Shown here in pieces: positions 42,308 through 53,575 of a DNA stretch of 64,000 nt. The DNA comes from Equus caballus (taxonomy: Eukaryota; Chordata; Mammalia; Perissodactyla; Equidae): positions 4,640,501-4,704,500 of the forward strand of contig NC_091685.1 of assembly GCF_041296265.1 (NCBI RefSeq), written 5' to 3'. Position 1 is the first letter of the stretch; every line of letters starts with the position of its first letter. A model generated the notes under the pieces. That model was not told the origin of the DNA, searched no databases, and worked only from the letters and a program-made list of their open reading frames with translations. Position numbers and translations under genes: made by a program.

Positions 42308-42321
42308 GCGCCACCTGGTGG
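42308..42321 (-). promoter_or_regulatory. CTCF-like motif, perfect core
   Basis: On the minus strand the bases read CCACCAGGTGGCGC, matching the CTCF core CCASYAGRKGGCRS at every position. Its orientation is opposite to the motifs at 387, 1905 and 9856. Confidence 0.55.
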
Positions 42322-43167
42322 TGAGCCCCACCATCACAGTCTAATTGCGGTGCTCTGACAATTGAGGACAGTCACACTGCGGTTCCCAGGCCACACGGGC
42401 CACAGGAAAAGTAGGGGCTCCAGTGACCTTCCCACGGCCGTGTCCCCAGGGCCAGGAGCCCAGTCTGACAGCCTCAGAGCATTCACACAGGGTCTTCAAT
42501 GCCCCAGGGCCGAGCCCCCTGGGGCACCCTCAGACAGTCCCCCTGGGGGTCTCCACTAGGTTATCTCTGGGGCCCAGAACTCCAGAGGTGCTGTGACAGG
42601 CTCTGTGCCAGATGCTGGCTGCCTGGTGGACCCTAAAGCCTGATCCGGGGGATCCCATGTGCTGCGCTCCTGCCACTCCCTGCCACCCCCGCCCCGCCCC
42701 GATGTCCCCTCCCAGTCCCACATGCCCATCAATGGCACTCACTTCCCCCTCCTCCTTCCCAGTCCTACCCCCACGTACCACACCTAACTGTTGTGGGTTT
42801 CCCTCATTTCTCTCCCTTCCCATCACTGTTCTGTCCAAGCCACCACCGTCTCTGCCCCGGACAACTTCCAGGGCCCGCTTGCTGGCCTCCCTGCCCCCGC
42901 TCTTGACCCGGCACTTGCTTTCTGCCCTCCGGCCTGAGTGGACCTTGTAGAAGGGAAGACTGAGCAATGGGAATTTCTCTGTAGGGCCCTCCAGGGCACG
43001 TTTCCAGGTCTATGATGATGAAAGGGCAGGGGGAGGACAAACGTAGGGAGAGTGCACAAAATGACACAGTCAGGAGAGGCAGAAGTTAATATGTAAAGAA
43101 GATATTTTTGAAGGTGACCAGTGCTTGGAACCCGGAAGCCCTTTAGCCCATATCCACTAAATCCTCG
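42322..43167. other. Intergenic stretch, no recognised element
   Basis: GC-rich sequence; 42690-42910 is pyrimidine-rich and may be diverged L2. Long minus-strand open frames have no recognisable domain. Confidence 0.35.
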
Positions 43168-43290
43168 CTCTTCAGAGTGCGTCTGGGGCCAGCAGCGGCG
43201 TAACCCCAGGAGCTTGTCAGAAACCCAAATACCAGCCCGGCCCGGACCCCTGAGTGGAGATCTGCGCTTCAACCCACTCCCAGGGCTTCC
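43168..43290 (+). repeat. MER5A hAT-Charlie fragment
   Basis: cccaggagcttgtcagaaac and gagatctgcgcttcaaccca follow the MER5A order. Confidence 0.65.
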
Positions 43291-43314
43291 CGCAAGGAGG
43301 ACGTTGGAGACCCA

Positions 43315-43328
43315 GCAGCAGAGGGCGA
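43315..43328 (+). promoter_or_regulatory. CTCF-like motif
   Basis: GCAGCAGAGGGCGA matches the CTCF core at most positions; mismatches at the first and last bases. Confidence 0.35.
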
Positions 43329-43849
43329 GGTCCCCGGAGTGCGCCCTGCCTCGGCCACCTCTGCAGCCCCCACTGCCAGCACCTGGCCTGGTGGCAGGAG
43401 CCCATCCAGTGATGCTGCTAGGCTGACCCCTGCCACCCTCGGACACGGAATGACCTTGCCTGCTGACACTGCCAGACTCAGAGAGGTCAGCTCTGCAGAC
43501 CTGATCACTTTGACGGCCCCTGTGTGCCGGGCTGAAAGGCAAGCGGTGACAGCTGCAGACACACTGAGAAGCCACCAGTTTGTTTCAAAAGCTTTCTCAT
43601 TAAGAAGGTAAGAATCAAAAGCACCATCATTTCTCCTTCCAGAAATCAGGAAAATGGTCTAACCCCTCTCCCCATTGCCCCGTGCCAACTCCCCCTCTTC
43701 ATCCTCTGGGGTCCTTTCTCTGCTCTACTGTGGCAATGGGGGGGAGGACTCTTCAGAGTTAAATGTGTTCAAAGTTCTTAATGACAATTCTCTTTAAAGT
43801 CAGGAGATTGTGGCAGTTGAATGAGGTATGGGGAGATCAGGGCGGAAGA
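43329..43849. other. Intergenic stretch, no recognised element
   Basis: No recognised feature. Confidence 0.35.
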
Positions 43850-44190
43850 ACAGAACTGAGCTTGCTGTGTGACCCCACAGGCCACTGGCCCTCTCTGGGC
43901 CTTGGCTAACTTTACAATAAAATGAGGATAGGCAACAAGGTGGGTGGACCCCTCTCTCCCAGGGCGCCCTGATTCCGAGCAGCAGGCCGTGTTCCTTTCT
44001 GTGGCTCTAGGTCAGGTGGGGCAACGGAAGCAGCTAAAGGCATCGGAGGCAGACGGACAGGTGTGCGTTCTCGTTGGGACTCCACCACTTTCCAGCTGGG
44101 CCACCTTACCAGCTGTGGGCCTGGCCCTCTCTGCGCCTCGATTTCCTCTTCTAAGCTGGGCTTTACCAGAACCCACCTCTTTGGGCTGTG
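43850..44190 (+). repeat. Two MIR SINE fragments
   Basis: Sense cores at 43855-43935 (ctctctgggccttggctaac) and 44055-44190 (ctctgcgcctcgatttcctc). Confidence 0.65.
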
Positions 44191-44589
44191 AGAAGTCTGT
44201 GTCCTTTTACTGCAGCGTCTGCTCACAGGAGCCCGGAGTTCACTTCCGTTCCCCTGCATTTCCTGAAATGAACACTAAAGGTAGCTTTGAAAACAGATCC
44301 CCAAAGGCTCTCGGGGGTTGGGAGGTGGTTCAGAGCCCAGCCGCAGACTCACGGAAGGCTGGAGTTCCACGGGATGTGACAGAGCTCCAGACGTCCCCAT
44401 CGCAGCCCAGGATGGAGGTCGGCTGGTCTGCGGATTGAATGGTACGTAAAGCGGTCGTGGGCTGCAGTCTCCCTGCCTCGCCACCCAGCGGCCGCCCGCA
44501 TCGAGGGGAGTCGGGCAGGGGAGAATGAGGGCGCAGAGGTCGGGGTTTGGAACCACCACATTCAGGTACCTCCCACGGCTGGATGCCTC
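44191..44589. other. Intergenic stretch, no recognised element
   Basis: No recognised feature. Confidence 0.35.
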
Positions 44590-44745
44590 ACAGACAGCAC
44601 TCACCATCACAGCCATCGCAGGACAGAGGTATCATTTCCTTGTTTACAGAAGTGGAAACTGAGGCCCCGAGGGGGGAAGGGACCTGCCCAAGGTCTCCCA
44701 GCTAGTTCAAGGTGGAGGTGGGATTGGACTCAGGTCTGACCCCAA
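44590..44745 (-). repeat. MIR SINE
   Basis: Antisense MIR: cttgtttacagaagtggaaa, gacctgcccaaggtctccca, gctagttcaaggtggaggtg. Confidence 0.8.
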
Positions 44746-45903
44746 GGCTCGGCTTCGCTGTCCTCGCAGTACGTACACTTGTCTGTCCTCTTGGCTTCCA
44801 GGAGTGGGGAGCTCCCCAGCCCCAGGTCTCAAGCCTGGGCAGCTGTGAGGAGCAAGAGGGGAAGGGCTTTACTCTGCTCCGCTGCTCCCTGGACGGCCCA
44901 GCCATCAAGGACAATGACTAGAGGGAAGATGGGGTCTATCAACCCAAAATTCACTCGTGTGAGCGTCCGCATGCACAGCATCACCACTGGGTGTTGCCCA
45001 GGCAGCCCGATGCTGCAGGAAGCCCCAGGAGGCTTCTAGATTCACTCCAAAACCTCTGCTTCCAGCCCAGACTCCTCAGCCCGGACCGATGACGCGGTCG
45101 TGGTCCCCCGTGTCTTCCTGCTGCCCGCCCCCGGGACGCTGGGGTCTGTGGCCATCCCTCCTCCACAAAGCCCTCCTCTCTCTCTGGGAAGTCTTCCTTG
45201 GACAGGACACCACCCAAGCCCGGACCTCAGGGTTTCCACCACCCGGCCCCGCCCACCTCTCGCGCACCATCAGCGCTCCTCATGCCGGACCATCGCCATA
45301 GCCATCCCGAGCCCCCTGCGGCTTCTTCCCCTCTGCCCTGATTGCAGTTTCTTTTGCCCAGACCACCCCCACCACCCGCCCGCCCTCTGCGACTTCCCCA
45401 ACTATGCCCACCCCCACTCCCACCACGTCCTGTGTGCGCCTCTTGCCCCTGGGGGATGATCAATTGGAGCCATTCTCTCACCGTGTAGAGGGGGCCGGCT
45501 GGCCTTATCCACCCGGGGCCAGCCAGGCCTGGGAGTCTCTGGATGTTGGCCCACAGATGAGCGAATGAATGAACGAATGAATGAACGGTGAGGTAAGTAG
45601 GAGTGAACACCATTATTCCAACTAAAGGGGTCGATGCATGGGGGCACGAGGCAGCTAAGCGTCTGTCTCCCAGGACCCTGGCTAAAACCGGTGGTGGCCG
45701 AGCCCAGACTTCCTGGTTTAACGTCCCCTGTGCGGCGACCCGCGCCCTCCCTGCTCCTCGGAGGGAAGGGAGCCTCGCCCGGCTCGGACCTGCTGCTCCC
45801 TGCTGCCACCTTGTGGCCTCACGGGGAGAGCTTTCATTATTGTTCTCACCGTGGGCCCAATGACTTAAATTTGGGGTGAAACCAGTCTGAATAGTTTTAA
45901 TTG
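44746..45903. other. Intergenic stretch, traces of L2
   Basis: Pyrimidine-rich parts at 45050-45440 may be diverged L2, and 45555-45590 has gaatgaatgaacgaatgaat, an L2-tail simple repeat. Confidence 0.4.
45803..45816 (-). promoter_or_regulatory. CTCF-like motif
   Basis: On the minus strand CCACAAGGTGGCAG matches the CTCF core at all positions but the fifth. Same orientation as the motif at 42308. Confidence 0.45.
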
Positions 45904-46516
45904 TCGACTGAAATCAAGAGTCTGGGTGATATTAGTAAAGGGGTTTACTCATTAATCAGCGGGAGGAGTTGGATCCCCGGGAAGACAGTCCCACAGGGTG
46001 CTCCGACGGAACTCTCCAAGGGCTGCGAGCTGAAGTGCGGCTTAGCTCTCTCTCACAAACGGCGCACGCGCGGGGAAGAGGAAAAGAAAAACTCACAACT
46101 AGATTTTATATTTGCCCAAAAAGGGGGTAGAGTACATCTGGGCCTTTCTCTAGGTCATACACTGAACACTAGAATCCTTGGTTATACATCAAATGAGTTC
46201 AGAGAAGCTGAGGTTATCTACATGAGCAGGGGGCAAGGACCAGGGCTGTTAATTATTCCCTCGGTCCTTGAGAAATGCAGCTGGGGAACGTGACATTGAG
46301 GGACCTCTTTATCTGTTCCTGCTGTGGGTCTGTCCAGCTGGCGTCTTCAGTCAGGAGACGTGGGGCTGCCGGGTCGTGGGACACAGGCTGGCGGTGACCT
46401 GCGTGGTGCTTCACGGTGCAGCGTGGCTTTACTGCGCTGACTTAAAGCCCATGTAGGTTGCCTGTTAGATTTGCCTGTTAGACCAGGAGAGGGGTCCCCA
46501 AACTCGGTCCACACAA
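45904..46516 (-). mobile_element. Probable solo LTR fossil of an endogenous retrovirus
   Basis: Read on the minus strand the block starts TGTGTGGACCGAGTTTGGGG, holds a TATA-like aaatataaaa near 46107-46116 and a late agtaaa signal, and ends near tcagtcgaca. About 613 bp. No internal genes are visible beside it. Class I or class III is possible; moderate to old age. Confidence 0.6.
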
Positions 46517-46719
46517 TCATAGTGCATTTATCTTCCTAGCCCACTAATAAAATATATACTTAAGTGCTGAGCAGCAAGAGGCCACCAGTACACCCACAGT
46601 GAGATGTAATTCCAGCTAAAGCCACAATTCCTGATGCTTTCAATGGCTTGCGACTCCCTCCCGTGGGTAAGCGTATGATTTACACTGTGTCTTTTGGAAC
46701 TTTGAGAATTACCTGTTGC

Positions 46720-47890
46720 AGGTGGAGGGGAGAGTGTAAGTGAACCAGCCAGGCGGTCCGGACTGGCTTCCTTTGTGCCAAAGTCCTGGGGCTGGGGGTC
46801 TGTGGAGAGCAAAACAGAGGTGGTCCTTACCCTCACGGAGCTCAGAGCTAGAGGCAGAGACACATCTTAACCAAATAATCACATAAATATGTAATCTCAA
46901 GCTGAGATAAATGCATTGAAGAAAGCATACATGGGGCCAGAAAAGCAAATAGCATGGGGGTCGTTTCTAGTGTGGGGGATCACAGGAAAGACCCCCCTGG
47001 GGAACTGACTTTTGAGCTGAGTCCTGAGGAAGGGGTAAGAATCAACAGAACAGCACTGTCATGGGCTGAATTGTGCCCCTCCCCCGAAACTGACCTGTTG
47101 ACGCTCAACCCCCAACCTGACTGTATTTGGAGAAAGGGCCTTTTGGGAGGTAATTAAGGTCAAACAAGGTGAGAAGGTTGGTGCCTTAATCCAATAGGGC
47201 TGGTGTCCTTATAGGAAGAGGAAGAGACACTGGGGAGCTTTCTCTCTCCACAGGAGCACCGAGGAAAGGCTGTGTGAGAACACCGGGAGAAGGTGGCCCT
47301 CTGCAAGCCACGGAGAGAGGCCTCGCCAGAGACCAACCCTGCTGACACCTTGCTCTTGGACTTCCAGCCTCCAGAACGTGAGAAAATAAATTTCTGTTGT
47401 GCAGCCCCCCAGACTGTGGTGTTTTGTTACAGTAGCCAGAGCAGACTAATACAAGTCCGTGCAAAGGTCCTGAGGTGGCAGGAGTCTGATCCATTAGAGA
47501 TAGTGAAAGAAGATCAGTGTGGCTGGAGCACCCAGAGAAAGGGGAGGGAGGAGCAAGTTGAGTCTAGTAAGGTGCGGGGGACGGGATGTCATCTGCAGGC
47601 CAGTAGGCCAGATCTGACTAGGAGCCATGGGAGACTCATGAAGAGCTTCAGGCAGAGGGCTGGCATCAGACACTTTATTTTTAAAGAACACTTGGTGCCA
47701 CCTGGAAACTGAGTTGGAGTGGGCACGGTGGCTCCAGGGAGACCCTTGAGGAGGATGTTGTAGGAGCAGGGAGAGAGGGCGGCAGTGTGTGCCAGGGAGC
47801 TGGTGGGGAGACATCAGCCGATAACGGGAGGCAGAATCCGCAGTGCCTGGTGATGGATGCTGGAGGGGAGAAGAGGAGGTGGTGATGCCA
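46720..47890 (-). repeat. L2 LINE split by an MLT1 insertion
   Basis: The left part, 46720-47056, has ctgtggagagcaaaacagag and ttgagctgagtcctgaggaa. The right part, 47454-47890, resumes with gtgcaaaggtcctgaggtgg and atgaagagcttcaggcagag. The two parts are consecutive in an antisense L2. Confidence 0.78.
47057..47453 (+). mobile_element. MLT1-type MaLR solo LTR fossil inside the L2
   Basis: Full-length-looking LTR: tgtcatgggctgaattgtgc, tgactgtatttggagaaagg, ccttaatccaatagggctgg, gaaaataaatttctgttgtg, ending agactaataca. Old. Confidence 0.93.
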
Positions 47891-48034
47891 ACTCCTAGAT
47901 TTCTGGCTTATCCGAACCGGCAGACGATGGTGCCACTCCCTAGATGGGCCCCTGGAGGAGACTGGGTTTGAGAGGGAGCCCACGATTTGGTTGTAGACAG
48001 ATGGCATTTGAAGGGCCCCCGGGACATCCACATC

Positions 48035-48230
48035 CAGAAGACGGGGGTTAAAGACCGGCCGATTTTGCTGCTTCCCAGCTGTGTAACATTAGGTAAGTTA
48101 TGGAACCTGTTTGGATCTCCATTTTCTAAGCTGTCCAACAGGGATAAGAAAAACTATCATACTGAGTAGTTGCAAAGATTAAATTTGGCAAGGAGATTAA
48201 ATTAGCATAACATGATATTAAAATGGAAGT
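48035..48230 (+). repeat. MIR SINE
   Basis: Sense MIR: ttcccagctgtgtaacatta, ggtaagttatggaacctgtt, gttgcaaagattaaatttgg. Confidence 0.8.
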
Positions 48231-48639
48231 TTTGAATAAGACAGCAAAATAGAATCAATATCAAATAGCAAAGTGATGTGGCAGGCACCAAGATGCAAAG
48301 TTTCCATGTCCTGGAACAGGGCCCCAACCCTGCACTGGGAGGCAAGGTGTTACTCAAAACGTTTAGCACCACCACGGCACTAACCCACAGAACAGAAACT
48401 GAGGGGCCGGGGCAGCGTCCTGCAAGTTCCCCGCAGCGCCCAGTGTTGACTCGGTTCGCTGAGTCACAGGGAGGCCCAGGATGCCCGCGACCCGGGCGGA
48501 GGGACCTGGGTACCTGCAGGGAAGAGCTACTGGGGAAGCAGCTTTTTACTAGGTGGCACAGAAACAGTTCAGTATTTTAACAACCAGCACGGCCACGCTG
48601 CTGCGTCCCAGCGAAGCGTCAGCCCTGCTCAGAAGGTGC
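48231..48639. other. Intergenic stretch, no recognised element
   Basis: AT-rich at the left (48230-48290), GC-rich at the right; nothing recognised. Confidence 0.35.
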
Positions 48640-49170
48640 GCATTCTAACAATGCCCCCATATCTCAACCCCTGGACCCGTGAGCATGAGGTTTCAGCCCC
48701 GTGATCACGTTAGAGGGCACGGTTTACCTCAGATGGAGGATGACGTGGGGCCCTAATGAAATCTGAGATTTTCTCCACTGGTAGCAGAAGAGAAAGGCTA
48801 AGAGATTCACGGTGGGGGCAGGGGAGGGTTGGCATGTCACTGCTGAAGTTGGGGGGCCATGTGAGAAGGAGTAAGGGTGCATTGGGTTGTTGAGAGAGAG
48901 GCCCTGGCCGACAACCAGCAAGGAAAGAGGGCCTCAGTCCTACAACCTTGAGGAACTGAATTCTGCCAAAGACGAGCTTGGAGGTGGTTCTTCCCCAGAG
49001 GGTCCCGACAGGAGCCCAGCCCGCCGACGCCCTGACTCCAGCCTTGGGAGACCCTGGGTAGGGAAGCCCGCTGAGCCACGTTGGCCTTCCTTCCTCCAGA
49101 ACAGTGATGTGCTAAGTCTGCCTGGCTTTAAGCTGTTACATCAGTGGTGATTGTCGCACAGCCATAGAAA
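48640..49170 (+). mobile_element. MLT1-type MaLR LTR fossil, diverged
   Basis: MLT1-like order: ggggccctaatgaaatctga, ggttgttgagagagaggccc, ccttcctccagaacagtgat, ggctttaagctgttacatca. More diverged than the neighbouring copies. Confidence 0.65.
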
Positions 49171-49749
49171 ACGAATTCAGAGGGTCTGAAGGGGGCATTC
49201 TGAGGAAGCGACGTGAAGAGCTCCCTAGGAGACAGCTGCTGACGTGCTGTGCCAGTTCCTCCACCTCAGTTCCAGGGGCAGGACCGTGGGGTCCTCTCAG
49301 TCCCCCAGACTGGGTTGGTGAGGTGCCGCAGCCTGGGGCCTGACTCCCTGAGGGCAGCTCCGAGGGCTCCAGGGTGTCCCCAGCACCCACGGGGCCACAG
49401 ACAGAGCCTGCTGGGGCCCCGGGGACGCCTGCAAGGGGCTGCCCAGGTGGTGACGGGCTCCAGCTGTGGGTCTGGGGTTCTGACAGGTGGGAAGACCAGG
49501 GGCTGAGAGGGGGGAGCATCAGCCAGAGAAACAGAAGGTGGGAGGGCACCCCAGACCCTCACTCGTGCCTGTGGGCCAGTCCACTTCATGCCCCAGAGCG
49601 GGCAAAGCCAGCCTCCCCTTGGCAGTCAGATCCGGTCCATCTGACGTCCCTTTCCCTCCCTGCCCCAGCCCCGCAGAGAGCCGGGGTTGGTGTCCATCTC
49701 TGGAATTTGACTCCACCCACACGGAGGTCCGTTCCTTGGGAGAGGACGT
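49171..49749. other. Intergenic stretch, no recognised element
   Basis: GC-rich. Overlapping long frames on both strands have no recognisable domain. Confidence 0.35.
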
Positions 49750-49845
49750 TGGTCTGTTTGTTCACAGCTGTTTTCCCAGCACCTAGAACAGACCTGGCTG
49801 TTAGGTGTTCGACAGTCATTACTGAATGGGTGAATTCCTCCTCAA
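49750..49845 (+). repeat. L2 LINE 3' tail
   Basis: Sense L2: agctgttttcccagcaccta, gaacagacctggctgttagg, cattactgaatgggtgaatt. Confidence 0.72.
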
Positions 49846-50126
49846 AATCCAGTTCGGCTCTTCCCTTCTTTGAGAAGCGTGCCCGGCTTTATCAACCCCC
49901 CAAACGCCCAGGGAAATCACTTCCTCGCTTGTGTTACCTCTGTGCCCTGCACGTGGCTTTGTGTCCCGCCCAGCACACTACTGGGCTGTGTGTCCATCTC
50001 AGCCCAGGCCCCTCACGCAGAGAACCTGAGGCAACAGCTTCGTAGAGGGGGCAGGGGTGAGGGGAAAAGGGGCCAAGGCAAGGAAGGGAGGCGTGAATAC
50101 AGCGGCCAGAGAAGCCACACGGACTC
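49846..50126. other. Intergenic stretch, no recognised element
   Basis: No recognised feature. Confidence 0.35.
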
Positions 50127-50461
50127 TGCTCTGGACTGAACTGTCTCCCCAGATTCATATGGCGAAGCCGTAACCCCCCTGTGATGTGCTGGGAGAGGAG
50201 GCCCTGAGGGTGCGCCCTGTGGTGGGCTTAGTGCCCTCAGAGGAAGAGACCCCAGAGAGCTGGCTCCCTCTCTCCCTCTCCACCAGCTGCGGACGCAGTG
50301 AGTAGGTGGCCGTCTGCGGGTCGGGAAGCGGCGCTCACCGGAACCCGACCCTGCCGATGCCTCGCTCTCAGACTCCAGCCTCCCGAGCCGTGAGAAATAA
50401 ATATGTGCTGTGTAAGCCCTGAGTTGAAGGGGTTTTGTCGTGGAACCAGCAGACTAAGGCA
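50127..50461 (+). mobile_element. MLT1-type MaLR solo LTR fossil
   Basis: tgctctggactgaactgtct, agaggaagagaccccagaga, cagactccagcctcccgagc, gtgagaaataaatatgtgct. Old. Confidence 0.87.
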
Positions 50462-50738
50462 GACCCTCCATCCTGGACAGCCCTGCAGTACGGAAGGCAT
50501 GGGGCGAACAGTCTCCTTGCTGGCTTATTCCTATCTCCTGCCCTCTCTGGGCCAAGCCTACCCCTGCGAGTTAGCCCCTGCACCGCCAGCCTGTGGACTG
50601 GGCCCCCTGGAAGCTTCTGGGAAAGCCGGGGCCTCTGAGGGTAGGGTCCAGTCCAGCCAGTGGGCAGATGCCAGCCCCTCCTTGTCAGCTGACACTGGCA
50701 TGGGGCTCCTCAGTCTATGATGACAGTGTCCAGGCTTT

Positions 50739-51010
50739 AAGACCACTGTGAGGGGCCAGCCCGGTGGCTGAGGGGTTAAAGTTCTGGCCGTCTGCTTCGG
50801 CGGCCCAGGTTCACAGGTTCAAATCCTGGGTGCAGAGCTGCTCCATTCATCAGCCATGCTGTGGAGGCATCCCGCATACAAAGTAGAGGAAGACTGGCAC
50901 AGATGTTAGCTCAGGGCCAATCTTCTTCAAGCAAAAAAGAAAAGAGGAGGATTGGCAACAGATGGTAGCTCAGGGCGAATCTTCCTCAGAAAAAAAAAAA
51001 AGACCACTGT
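50739..51010 (+). mobile_element. ERE1-like SINE (equine tRNA-derived) with target-site duplication
   Basis: The body 50751-50999 starts ggggccagcccggtggctga, continues with tctgcttcggcggcccaggt and tgttagctcagggccaatct, and ends in an A-run. The duplication AAGACCACTGT is identical at 50739-50749 and 51000-51010. Confidence 0.95.
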
Positions 51011-52162
51011 AAGGTGGGAGTTGTCACTAAGGCCACTTGGGCAAGGAAGCGAGGCAGGTGGGCTGAGCAGGCGCTGGGGTGGGGGGTTCTCAGACCCGAC
51101 CAGAACAGTGTCTCTCCTGCATCTGGAGCTGAGGGCAGGGGTCGGGGCTTATTCCCTGCTTGTCTCTAGTGCCCAGGACAGAGCCTGCACAACACGGACA
51201 TTAGTGAATGTTCACGACGTGGCCACCCTGTGGTTGCTGTGGAGCATAGGGAAAATATTTGTGTGTTTCTGCACAGTTAGGGCTCTCTGAACAAGTTTTC
51301 CTGAAACGGGGGGCGGACCTAAGAGCAAACCTTCAGGTTGTTTGCGAGTGCACAGATACAAGAGAACTCTGGAGAGCTGACCGAATGCCGGAGGAGCAGT
51401 TTACATGTGCAGGGAGAAGGGGGGCCCTCCGTGAACCCAGCCCCCGCAGAGGCTGACTGACCCACCGAACGGCTGCAGGAAGGACCCCAGAGGGCTTCCA
51501 CGGAGACCCTCTTAGGAGGGGCGGGGACAGCTGCCCCCTCCCCCTTAGTAAGCAGAGAAAATTCACTTTCATTCATTTCTCACCTATGATACAAACTGTG
51601 TGCATAGGAGATTTTTCTGGCTTTCATCATATGGCCTCAGGAGTGAGAATTGGGGTGTGGGGAGCCCAGTGATGGTTATTTGCCTTTTAAGTGAATAATG
51701 ATAATCTAGCTGATCTAGTCACTTTGTGTGCACATTCAGTATAAAATTAATAAAGACGAATACTAAAAACCCAACAGCTGCCCGGTGTCTGAACGGCCTC
51801 CCTGTGTTGCGGGAACCCCAAACGGGGAAAGAGGCAGGAGCTGTCAGGAGGAGATAGTCCCCTCCAGCCCGGCCCGGAGTGTGGGCCGGCCCCGAGGGTA
51901 GCCGACCAGCTGCTGCTTCCAGGGTTGCCTTTGAAAGCTCTCTGATCACTGGAATGATTGAGGACCAGGCTCAGGTCTTCAGTGGCCTGGCAGTCAGTGT
52001 CCCGGTGGCAGTGTCAGATGGCTTCCTCCCTCAGGAGACACATGATGGGCGAAGTCCTGGCCGTCCTCGGCCTCCCTTACTTCCTGTCGAAATCTGGCTC
52101 TCAAGCCACCCCCTGACACCTCCACAGATTCCATCTCCTCTTGGATTAGCCAGAACCCATTT
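51011..52162. other. Intergenic stretch, no recognised element
   Basis: No recognised exon or repeat over about 1.1 kb. Confidence 0.35.
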
Positions 52163-52257
52163 CTGAGAAGAAAGGAAGGAAGGGAGGAAGAGAGGGAGGG
52201 AGGGAAGAAGGGAGGGAGAGAGAGAGAGAGAGGGAAAGAGAGAGAGAGAGAAAGAGG
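52163..52257. repeat. Polypurine (GGAA/GA) tract
   Basis: About 95 nearly uninterrupted purines: gaaaggaaggaagggaggaa, later gagagagagagagagggaaa. Confidence 0.92.
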
Positions 52258-52639
52258 CCCGACCCAGCAGAATTTAACTGCTCTTGAATGCCTCTGGATG
52301 AAATCTCAAGCCAGCTGTCAGGCCAAAGGTCGAGGCCTCCCCCAGTCTCTCCTGCTCTCTCCAGTGGAGATAAACGGCAGCGCCAGCCTTGCGTGTGTCC
52401 TGGCCTCTGGCCAACAGCTTTCTTGAAGGCCCAGATGTGTCATCTGATAGTGGGTGGGCATTCTCTCTATTTTCAGGAGAAAAGTCTATTTGTGCCCACA
52501 GAATCTCAGAAATTCAACTGGTTGAGAGTAACACGATCATAGACAAGCTAAACGAGGAGCAGCACTGAAACCGATTGTTTGGGGCCAATCGAGATCTTCA
52601 GGCCCCTCTCCCACCTTACCTCTCTCTTCATCAGTCTGA
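52258..52639. other. Intergenic stretch, no recognised element
   Basis: No recognised feature. Confidence 0.35.
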
Positions 52640-52975
52640 AGAGTTCACCAGCTCTCTGCGCTCCCTCACGTCTCAGCACCTTTGCTCAGACGCGGCTCCC
52701 TGGAAGCTTCCCTCTCCTCTGCCTAATGGGATTATGCCACCTAAAGGCCAGGTCACCTCTGTGAACCACCACCACCACCCCCACTCTAGAACATCCATCG
52801 CTCACTCCTCTGTGCTCTGTTTCAGTGCTTTCCTACTGATTATCACACCATCAGTTATATATCCTCTGATAACTTTACTGAACTACAAGTTGGCTGAATC
52901 CCTAGTAACTACGCAATGCTGGTCGCCTAATGATGCAGTAAATTTTTGATGATTGAATAAATAAATGGATTCAGT
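52640..52975 (+). repeat. L2 LINE 3' region
   Basis: Sense L2: cagcacctttgctcagacgc, taaaggccaggtcacctctg, ttttgatgattgaataaata. Confidence 0.78.
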
Positions 52976-53095
52976 TTGATCCTCTCATTTGACAGGCGAG
53001 GAAATTGGGGCTCAAAGAAAGAATTCACTTGCTCCAAGTAATAGAGCAAGTAATTGGTGGAGCTGGGATTTGAACTCAAGTCAGTGTAAATCTTT
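52976..53095 (-). repeat. MIR SINE
   Basis: Antisense MIR: catttgacaggcgaggaaat, aattggtggagctgggattt, gaactcaagtcagtgtaaat. Confidence 0.8.
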
Positions 53096-53109
53096 TATGT
53101 GATCACCTT

Positions 53110-53575
53110 TGACATTATCGCCACCTCCACCACCATCACAAGACAATCACATCACCATCACACCTACTATCATCACTGCCATCACTACCACCAGTACTGC
53201 CATCATCACCACCACCACAGTTAATACCATCATCACCATCACCACCATCATCAGCATCACCCTAATCTCCACCACCTCCTCTACCGTCACCACCACCATC
53301 ACAACCACAACCGTATTACCACTGCCATTATCACCATCAACACCACTACCACTACCACCATCAGCCCCAGGGCTGTCACCCCCACCATCATCACCATCAC
53401 CACCACGGCCATCACTACCAACACTACAAGCATCACCACCAGTTTCACTACTACCAACACCTCTACCACCACCCCAATTACCCTCATCATTACCGTCACC
53501 ACCACCACCACCAGCACCACTGCCATCACTTCTACCACAACTTCCACCACCATCATCATCATTGTCCTTGTGTTT
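53110..53575. repeat. Long CAC/CAT trinucleotide repeat
   Basis: About 465 bp of imperfect accatc, caccac and catcat triplets. It produces spurious Thr/Ser/Pro-rich and Gly/Asp-rich open frames. Confidence 0.93.

Noticed and set aside
42823-43575. 250-codon minus-strand frame
   Set aside because: It crosses a MER5A fragment and GC-rich sequence, with no recognisable domain or splice context.
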